Origin: Serratia proteamaculans
GTDB lineage: Bacteria; Pseudomonadota; Gammaproteobacteria; Enterobacterales; Enterobacteriaceae
Length of the DNA stretch: 64,000 nt
Assembly: GCF_013337185.1 (NCBI RefSeq)
Contig: NZ_SWDE01000004.1
Coordinates: 248,001-312,000, forward strand
Direction of reading: 5' to 3'
Positions 57,899-64,000 of the stretch are shown here, one piece after another. The notes beneath the pieces are model-generated. The model was not told where the DNA came from, ran no database searches, and was given only the letters and a program-made list of their open reading frames with translations. The position numbers and the translations under genes are program-made. Position 1 is the stretch's first letter. Every line of letters begins with the position of its first letter.

Positions 57899-58816
57899 GT
57901 GAGTGAAATCGATGAACTGCGCGGTCGTATGGCGCGCCAGGCGGCCGGCTTTGCCGAGAGCAACGGTTATACCCCTTCGCCAGTGCCATTGGTGAAAATC
58001 CTCTATGTGGATCGCCATTGCCCGCGTCAGCCGGTGATGTACGAACCTGGGGTGGTGATCATTTTCCAGGGCCACAAAGTGGGTTACTGCGGCAACCGGG
58101 TGTTTCAGTACGATCCGCGTAACTACCTGTTGATGACGGTACCGCTGCCGTTCGAATGTGAAACCTTTGCCAGCCCGGAACAGCCGCTGGTGGGACTGTC
58201 GGTGAATATCGACAGCCAGATGCTGCAGGATTTGTTGATCGACATCGGCGATGACGACTATCTGATGAAACCGCGCAGAGAAAGCAGCGGGGTTAATCTG
58301 GCGGAGCTGTCGGAAGAGCTGTTGTGCGCTACCGAACGCCTGCTGGATGTGATGGCCAAGCCGCTCGATGCACGGGTATTGGGGCCGCAGATTGTGCGCG
58401 AAATTCTGTACCACGTGTTGCGTGGCAGCTGCGGGACGTCGTTGCAGGAACTGGTCAATCGCCATACCCACTTCAGCCAAATCGCCAAGGCGCTGCGACG
58501 CATCGAAAACCAGTATGCCGACAGCCTCAACGTTGAGCAGTTGGCGGGGGAGGTGAATATGAGCATTTCGGCGTTTCACCATAACTTTAAGGCGGTGACC
58601 AATACCTCGCCGTTGCAGTATGTGAAGTCCTATCGGCTGCACAAGGCGCGCCTGCTGATGGTGCATGACGGCCTGAAAGCCAGCACCGCGGCGATCCGCG
58701 TCGGCTATGAGAGCGCTTCGCAGTTCAGTCGTGAATTCAAACGCTTCTTTGGCGTGACGCCAAGCGACGAAGTGGCCCGACTGCGCGATAACCCTCCTTT
58801 AATGATGGAGGGCTAA
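57899..58816 (+). CDS. yqhC: YqhC, AraC-family activator of yqhD-dkgA
   Basis: A 305-residue AraC regulator. The N-terminal sensor domain contains [20 protein letters not shown] with a Cys likely to react with aldehydes, as proposed for E. coli YqhC. The C-terminal double helix-turn-helix includes [20 protein letters not shown] and [20 protein letters not shown]. The start is GTG with AGAGGG before it. Divergent from yqhD, as in E. coli. Confidence 0.9.
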   Translation: MSEIDELRGRMARQAAGFAESNGYTPSPVPLVKILYVDRHCPRQPVMYEPGVVIIFQGHKVGYCGNRVFQYDPRNYLLMTVPLPFECETFASPEQPLVGLSVNIDSQMLQDLLIDIGDDDYLMKPRRESSGVNLAELSEELLCATERLLDVMAKPLDARVLGPQIVREILYHVLRGSCGTSLQELVNRHTHFSQIAKALRRIENQYADSLNVEQLAGEVNMSISAFHHNFKAVTNTSPLQYVKSYRLHKARLLMVHDGLKASTAAIRVGYESASQFSREFKRFFGVTPSDEVARLRDNPPLMMEG

Positions 58817-58837
58817 TCCCGCAGCCGGGGCGGTAAC

Positions 58838-59866
58838 TCAGCGCGTCAGTACAATTTTGCCAAACGCCCCGCGATCGAGATGATCGAGTGCCTGCTGCAG
58901 TTGGTCAAAGCGATAGCGTTGATCAATCACCGGTTGCAAGCCATTGGCATCCACCGCCCGTACCAGATCTTCCAGTGCGCGGCGGTGGCCGACGCCAATC
59001 CCCTGGATCACCGGCGATTTTAGCAGCAGTGGTCCGGCAGGGGCCGAGACCTCAAAACCCTCCAGCGCACCAATCACCGAGATGCGTCCCTGCACGGCGA
59101 CGGCGCGAACCGAATTGCCGAGGTTAGGGCCGCCAACGGTGTCGACCACGTGGTCGATGCCGTGATCCTGTGTTAACCGATACAGCGTCTCTACCCAATC
59201 GCCCTCCAGGCGATTAATGCCGTGATCGGCCCCCAACGCCTTGGCTCGCGCCAGTTTTTCGTTGCTGCTGGAAGTGACGTACACCTCGGCACCGTGCAGT
59301 TTGGCGATTTGCAGCGCGAACAGCGCCACCCCGCCGGTGCCCTGTACCAGCACTGATTGGCCAGAGAACAGGTGGCCCTGTTCCACCAGCGCGAACCAGG
59401 CGGTCAGCCCGGCGCAGGGCAGGGTGCTGGCCTGCGCGTCGTCCAGCGAGGTGGGGGCGGCCACCAGCCAGTCCTCATGCAGCACCACATATTCCGCCAA
59501 CATGCCCTGATAAAAACCGCCCAGTGTACGGTAAGGTGGAGTGCGCGCATTACCATAGGGCTTCTGTTTGCCATCTATCCAACCGGGGCTGAAGGTGGAA
59601 ATTACCCGCTCGCCCGGCCGGAAACGGCTGACATCGGCGCCAACTGCGTCGACTTCACCGGCCATGTCGGAGGCTGGAATAAACGGCTGTGGCAGCTCCA
59701 GCCCCATACCGGTTTCGATCATCAACTTATCGCGGTAATTAAGCGATACCGCATTCACTTTCACTCTAATCTCATGTGGCCCCGGTTGCGGAATGGCGCT
59801 TTCGCTCAGTTTCAGGTGCTGACGTCCGAGGGCGTCCATGGTCCAGCGTTGCATGGTTTTGGTCAT
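58838..59866 (-). CDS. MDR-family zinc-independent alcohol dehydrogenase / quinone oxidoreductase-like
   Basis: A 342-residue NAD(P)-dependent oxidoreductase. The GroES-like domain (GPHEIRVKVNAVSLNYRDK, FIPASDMAGEVDAVG) is followed by the Rossmann domain with VLVQGTGGVALFALQIAKL. The structural zinc Cys cluster is absent, placing it nearer quinone oxidoreductases. GGAG precedes ATG 59866. Divergent from a LysR gene that probably controls it. Substrate unknown. Confidence 0.82.
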   Translation of the reverse strand: MTKTMQRWTMDALGRQHLKLSESAIPQPGPHEIRVKVNAVSLNYRDKLMIETGMGLELPQPFIPASDMAGEVDAVGADVSRFRPGERVISTFSPGWIDGKQKPYGNARTPPYRTLGGFYQGMLAEYVVLHEDWLVAAPTSLDDAQASTLPCAGLTAWFALVEQGHLFSGQSVLVQGTGGVALFALQIAKLHGAEVYVTSSSNEKLARAKALGADHGINRLEGDWVETLYRLTQDHGIDHVVDTVGGPNLGNSVRAVAVQGRISVIGALEGFEVSAPAGPLLLKSPVIQGIGVGHRRALEDLVRAVDANGLQPVIDQRYRFDQLQQALDHLDRGAFGKIVLTR

Positions 59867-59974
59867 GATTGACTCCAAAGTCAGTGGTAAACAGACCTGT
59901 GGATATTATCGTTGATTGAAGTTCGCCAGTGGCGATAAGATTTCCTCTGATTGTTTCCCTAAGGACTACAAAAC

Positions 59975-60895
59975 ATGACCGACCGATTGAACGGTATTTC
60001 GGTGTTTGTCACCGCCGTGGAGGCGGGCAGCTTCGCGCTGGCGGCCAGTCGGCTGCACCTTTCACGTTCGGCGGTGGGGAAAACCATTGCCCGTCTGGAG
60101 CAGCGATTGGCTGTGCGCCTGTTTCACCGAACCACCCGCAGTTTGAGTCTGACCGACGACGGCGCTCTGTTCTATGAACGTTGCTTACGGGCGCTGGAAG
60201 AGATCCGCACCGCAGAAACACTGCTGGAGTCGGGTAAACAGCAGGTCAGCGGCAGGCTGAGGGTGTCGATGCCGGTGCTGTTCGGCCGCATGTGCATTGC
60301 GCCGCTGTTAACCGGCCTGGCGCGGGAGCACCCCGGGCTGAAGCTGGAGCTGTCATTCAACGATCGCATCGTGGATTTGATTGAGGACGGTTTTGATCTG
60401 GCTGTCCGTAACGGGGCGTTGCCCAGCAGCAGCGGACTGGTGGCGCGGAGCATTGGCGATCACCGTATGACGTTGTGTGCGGCGCCGGAATACCTGCAGC
60501 AGTATGGCGAGCCGAAAAGCCTTGAACAGCTGACTCAACATGATGCGGTGACCTACATGCGCGCCGGTGTGGTGCGTAACTGGCTGATCCCGGATAGCGG
60601 CGGCAAAGTGCAGGAAGTGATGCCGAACAAGCGTCTGCAGATGGATGACCTGCAGGCGATGGCAGATGCCACGGTGGCCGGGTTTGGTATCGCCTGGTTG
60701 CCATGCTGGCTGGTGCGGGAATCGTTGTTGAAAGGGGAATTGGTCAGGCTGATGCGCGATCGGCCAGGCATGTCATTTGAGGCTCACGCTGTATGGCCGC
60801 AAACGCCACATCTGCCGTTGAAGGTACGTCTGGCGGTGGATACGCTGGTGAGCAAGTTGCCCCCCAGTCTGGCACAGGTTGAAAAAGCGCTGTAG
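59975..60895 (+). CDS. LysR-family transcriptional regulator
   Basis: A 306-residue LysR regulator. The DNA-binding helix is in FALAASRLHLSRSAVGKTIA; the effector domain includes DLAVRNGALPSSSGLVAR. AAGGA is before the ATG. It is divergent from the MDR dehydrogenase gene with a 108-base shared promoter gap, the usual arrangement of a LysR regulator and its target. It ends near a GC-rich hairpin (60897-60914) facing yghB. Confidence 0.85.
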   Translation: MTDRLNGISVFVTAVEAGSFALAASRLHLSRSAVGKTIARLEQRLAVRLFHRTTRSLSLTDDGALFYERCLRALEEIRTAETLLESGKQQVSGRLRVSMPVLFGRMCIAPLLTGLAREHPGLKLELSFNDRIVDLIEDGFDLAVRNGALPSSSGLVARSIGDHRMTLCAAPEYLQQYGEPKSLEQLTQHDAVTYMRAGVVRNWLIPDSGGKVQEVMPNKRLQMDDLQAMADATVAGFGIAWLPCWLVRESLLKGELVRLMRDRPGMSFEAHAVWPQTPHLPLKVRLAVDTLVSKLPPSLAQVEKAL

Positions 60896-60923
60896 GGGGC
60901 GGCTATTGCCGCCCGCAAGCCGA

Positions 60924-61586
60924 TCAGGAAGAGGCAGCGCGCTTTTTACGCCAGATAACCAGCATGGCACCCAGCAGCCCTACCAGCAGCAGTACCAGCG
61001 GCAGGATCATCAGCCCGGTCATCACCTGGCTTTCGTAGCGTTTCACCAGTGGGATCTGGCTGAAAGCGTAGCCAAGGCCGACCACCGCGCCAACCCAAAT
61101 CACGGCGCTCAGCCAGTTAAATATCTGAAAACGCGTGCTGTTCAGGCCTGAGATACCGGCCATGGTCGGCAGCAAGGTTCGAACAAAACCCAGAAAACGG
61201 CCGATCACCAGCGCCATCAGGCCATGACGGTTAAACAGATTATGTGCACGTTGATGATATTGGGCAGGCAGTTGCAGCAGCCAACCTTTGACCAGACTGG
61301 TGTGACCCAGCCAGCGTCCCTGTACGTAGCTCAACCAACAGCCGAGGCTGGCGGCAACGGTTAAAATGATCAGCGTTGGCACAAAGGCCATCACACCTTT
61401 GGCGATCAGGGCACCCGATAACAGCAGCAGGCTGTCGCCGGGCAAGAAGGAGGCTGGCAGTAGTCCATTTTCTAAAAACAGGGTGGTGAAAAGTACCGCA
61501 TAAACCACCCAAATTACGCTTGGATCGGCAAGGGCAATAAAGTCCTGCTGCCAAAGCGCATGAACAATCTCTCGTAATACATCCAT
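60924..61586 (-). CDS. yghB: YghB, DedA-family membrane protein
   Basis: A 220-residue inner membrane protein of the DedA family, needed with YqjA for cell division and proton-dependent drug tolerance in E. coli; family members are linked to lipid carrier flipping. Signature segments: [33 protein letters not shown] and [18 protein letters not shown] with the key Arg residues. About four to six membrane segments and a basic tail KKRAASS. Downstream of metC on the same strand with a 152-base gap. Confidence 0.93.
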   Translation of the reverse strand: MDVLREIVHALWQQDFIALADPSVIWVVYAVLFTTLFLENGLLPASFLPGDSLLLLSGALIAKGVMAFVPTLIILTVAASLGCWLSYVQGRWLGHTSLVKGWLLQLPAQYHQRAHNLFNRHGLMALVIGRFLGFVRTLLPTMAGISGLNSTRFQIFNWLSAVIWVGAVVGLGYAFSQIPLVKRYESQVMTGLMILPLVLLLVGLLGAMLVIWRKKRAASS

Positions 61587-61738
61587 TATATATCCTGTTG
61601 CATGCCGGTTGCGCCTGGAGTTACGACCCCAGGATGCGGTGTTGACCGTATCTGACAGTTACCCGGCTAGTGTAACGCTAATAGCTTAAGCACACATTAA
61701 ACAAGGCGAATAAAGTTGCCATTGCAACAGGTGGCGCA

Positions 61739-62935
61739 TCAGTGCGCGTTGGCGATACGCTCGAACCCGGCTGTGAGGTCGTCAATCAGATCCTGCACGT
61801 TCTCCAGACCGATATGCAGGCGCACCAGGGTGCCGGAGAAGTCGATGCCGCCGGCCGGACGGATGGCTTCCAGCTCTTCCGGTTGGTTGGCCAGGATCAG
61901 CGACTCATAACCGCCCCAGGAATAGGCCATGCTGAAGTGGTTGAAGTTGTCCAGATACTCGGCCAACTGCGCGTCGCTCAGACGCTGTTTCAGCACGAAA
62001 GAAAACAGACCGTTGCAGCCGCTGAAATCACGGCGGTAAAACTCGTGGCCCTTGCAGCTGGGCAGCTCCGGGTGATTGACCACCGCCACCTCCGGCCGTT
62101 TGGCCAGCCAGTTGGCGACTTCGATGCTGCCTTGCTGATGTTGCTTCAGGCGTACGCCCAGCGTGCGCAGGCCACGGCTGGCCATATAGGCGGTATCGGC
62201 GTCTACCATCTGGCCCATCAGATAAGAGTATTCACGCAGTTGATCCCAACAGCGCTGGTTTGCCACGGCGGTGCCGAGCATGTAATCGGAGTGGCCGATA
62301 ATGTATTTGGTCCCAGCCTGAATCGAAATATCGATGTCGAAGTCCAGCGCCTTGAACAGCACACCGGCCGCCCAGGTATTATCGATCATGATCACCACTT
62401 CCGGTGCCACCGCGCGAATTGCCTGCACCATGGCCGGGATATCCTGAACCTCCATGGTGATCGAACCGGGGGATTCAAGAAACACCACGCGGGTATTGGG
62501 CTGAATAAGCCCGGCGATATCGGCACCGATCAACGGGTCGAAATAGGTGGTTGCCACGTTCATGCGGCTCAGAATATGGCTACAAAAATCCTGTGTGGGT
62601 TCATACACCGAGCCGGTCATCAGCAGGTGGTCGCCAGCGCCGACAAAGGACAAAATGGCGTTGGAAACCGCCGCCGCGCCGCAAGGGTAAAGTACACAAC
62701 CTGCGCCGCCTTCCAGCTCAACCATCGCATCCTGTAACGCGAAGTGGGTCAGGGTGCCGCGCCGGCCATAAAACAGTTCGCCATGTGCCCGTTTGGCGGT
62801 GGCGTGCTTTTTGGCCGCCACCGAATCAAAGACCAGTGAAGAAGCGCGCTGGGTGACGGGATTGACGGAGCCCTGGGTGTAGCGCTTGCTGCGTCCTGCG
62901 CCGATCAGGGTGGTTTCGATGTTTTTTGACGTCAT
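61739..62935 (-). CDS. metC: Cystathionine beta-lyase MetC
   Basis: A 398-residue PLP enzyme that cleaves cystathionine to homocysteine, pyruvate and ammonia in methionine synthesis. The PLP lysine is Lys210 in [13 protein letters not shown]; other Cys/Met metabolism family features are FYGRRGTLT and MIDNTWAAG. Length is right for enterobacterial MetC. Divergent from exbB, as in E. coli. Confidence 0.95.
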   Translation of the reverse strand: MTSKNIETTLIGAGRSKRYTQGSVNPVTQRASSLVFDSVAAKKHATAKRAHGELFYGRRGTLTHFALQDAMVELEGGAGCVLYPCGAAAVSNAILSFVGAGDHLLMTGSVYEPTQDFCSHILSRMNVATTYFDPLIGADIAGLIQPNTRVVFLESPGSITMEVQDIPAMVQAIRAVAPEVVIMIDNTWAAGVLFKALDFDIDISIQAGTKYIIGHSDYMLGTAVANQRCWDQLREYSYLMGQMVDADTAYMASRGLRTLGVRLKQHQQGSIEVANWLAKRPEVAVVNHPELPSCKGHEFYRRDFSGCNGLFSFVLKQRLSDAQLAEYLDNFNHFSMAYSWGGYESLILANQPEELEAIRPAGGIDFSGTLVRLHIGLENVQDLIDDLTAGFERIANAH

Positions 62936-63096
62936 AGGAGCGGGCTCACCTTTGGCTTGGTCTTCACGGGGGATTTGCGATAGCCCTTAAGTTAGCATGA
63001 CATATGATAGCCATCCAGACGTTTTAACCGCTAAATGTAAAAGCAATGCCGATTTACCCGTTCGGGTGGCGTCGTTTTGCCGATTATTTGGTAAAT

Positions 63097-63115
63097 AATA
63101 ATGAGAACTACTATC
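63097..63115. promoter_or_regulatory. Putative Fur box upstream of exbB
   Basis: AATAATGAGAACTACTATC matches the 19-base Fur consensus at 14 positions by my count. A -10 TATGAT lies at 63134-63139 and the matching -35 region (63111-63116) overlaps the box, the layout expected for iron repression of exbB. Confidence 0.7.
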
Positions 63116-63190
63116 AATCCCTGATTGGTTTGATATGATCGCACGCTGAATTATTCCTCAATTTTGTTCGGTAACGGGTGGAGGCACAGC

Positions 63191-64000
63191 GTGAAAACGG
63201 CTGGCAAGCATTTAAATCAAGGATCGTTCGGTCAGGGCCGGGCGCAATGGGGCCAGGCATTTGGCCGTGGTCTGTTAGCTTCAATGGTATTGGTAGTGGG
63301 TCTGGCCGGTAGCGCTCAGGCTGCACCGGCGACTAATCCGGCCGTTACCCAGAGCGTTGCTCCGGCCTCTGCGCCCGCCGCAGCCACACCGGAAAGTATC
63401 ACCCCGCTGAATCCGCAACCGACCATCCAGCCGCCGGAAACTCGCGGTATGGACCTGTCCGTCTGGGGCATGTACCAGCATGCGGACATCGTGGTGAAAA
63501 TCGTGATGATCGGTTTGGTGCTGGCGTCCATCGTCACCTGGACCATCCTGTTTTCCAAGGGCAGCGAACTGTTCCGCGCCAAGCGCCGTCTGCGCCGCGA
63601 ACAGCTGGCGCTGGCCAATGTCCGCTCGCTGGATGAAGCCTCCGAGCTGGCACAGAATTTCTCGGACGAGAGCATCAGTTCCGTATTGCTCAGCGATGCG
63701 CAGAACGAACTGGAGCTGTCGGCGGAATCTAACGACAACAACGGCATCAAGGAACGTACCGGTTTCCGCCTGGAGCGTCGCGTTGCGGGCTACAGCCGTA
63801 ACATGGGCCGTGGCAATGGTTTCCTGGCGACCATCGGTGCCATCTCGCCGTTTGTCGGCCTGTTCGGCACCGTCTGGGGCATCATGAACAGCTTTATCGG
63901 CATCGCTCATTCGCAAACCACCAACCTGGCCGTGGTTGCACCCGGCATCGCTGAAGCGCTGCTGGCAACCGCATTGGGGCTGGTCGCCGCGATCCCGGCG
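63191..64000 (+). CDS. exbB: ExbB, proton channel subunit of the TonB system (3' partial)
   Basis: The first 270 codons of ExbB, the pentameric inner membrane subunit that with ExbD and TonB energises outer membrane receptors. The start is GTG with GGAGG upstream. A signal-peptide-like N-terminus ends near SAQAAPA, followed by a Pro/Ala-rich stretch and the first membrane segment ([20 protein letters not shown]). The family segment [20 protein letters not shown] and the final [14 protein letters not shown] are visible. The gene continues past the window; exbD is expected next. The cleavable leader is a form of ExbB longer than that of E. coli. Confidence 0.95.
   Translation, partial: MKTAGKHLNQGSFGQGRAQWGQAFGRGLLASMVLVVGLAGSAQAAPATNPAVTQSVAPASAPAAATPESITPLNPQPTIQPPETRGMDLSVWGMYQHADIVVKIVMIGLVLASIVTWTILFSKGSELFRAKRRLRREQLALANVRSLDEASELAQNFSDESISSVLLSDAQNELELSAESNDNNGIKERTGFRLERRVAGYSRNMGRGNGFLATIGAISPFVGLFGTVWGIMNSFIGIAHSQTTNLAVVAPGIAEALLATALGLVAAIPA

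Overview
The window is 64 kb of chromosome from an enterobacterium, most likely a Serratia species. Core gene order follows the Escherichia coli tolC-parE-parC-metC-exbB segment: ygiCB, tolC, nudF-yqiB-cpdA-yqiA-parE, ygiN-mdaB, parC, plsC, ftsP, ygiQ, dkgA-yqhD-yqhC, yghB, metC, exbB. The genus is inferred from protein similarity remembered for these families and from the tripartite toxin, which resembles Smh of Serratia marcescens; no database was consulted. The window contains no rRNA, tRNA, CRISPR array or transposase that I could recognise.

Layout. 1-2205: end of a mannose-family PTS operon, an ERIC repeat, and two translationally coupled cupin genes (one a cupin-type phosphoglucose isomerase). 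2329-12442: ygiC-ygiB and tolC, separated by an inserted glycerol/dihydroxyacetone module (gldA-dhaKLM and convergent dhaR). 12729-24212: conserved housekeeping block (nudF, yqiB, cpdA, yqiA, parE, LysR gene, ygiN, mdaB, parC, plsC, ftsP). 24213-42070: accessory region. Its first part is A+T-rich and holds a secreted GDSL lipase/acyltransferase, a LysR regulator, a three-gene alpha-pore-forming toxin and a phage-type GH24 lysozyme. Next come xapR/xapAB for xanthosine use, then a decayed type II secretion locus (ToxR-like regulator, gspC, gspD, and a gspE fragment fused in frame to the C-terminal half of a DUF1996 protein), an AraC regulator and an orphan FimB-like recombinase. 42071-55469: ygiQ, mltE, a compact yphH/yphG-MFS-yphB sugar cluster and a complete cellobiose-type PTS operon with its 6-phospho-beta-glucosidase. 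55515-64000: dkgA, yqhD, yqhC, an MDR dehydrogenase with a divergent LysR gene, yghB, metC and the 5' part of exbB.

How it works together. The core genes serve cell envelope and DNA topology (TolC, PlsC, FtsP, ParC/ParE), cAMP and ADP-ribose turnover (CpdA, NudF), quinone and aldehyde detoxification (MdaB, YgiN, YqhD, DkgA) and energised uptake (ExbB). The accessory genes widen carbon use (glycerol, beta-glucosides, xanthosine, unknown sugars) and add a cytolytic module. The two most notable items are the toxin-plus-endolysin locus, whose toxins lack signal peptides, and the gspE'-DUF1996 chimera, which marks a deletion that probably destroyed a type II secretion system.
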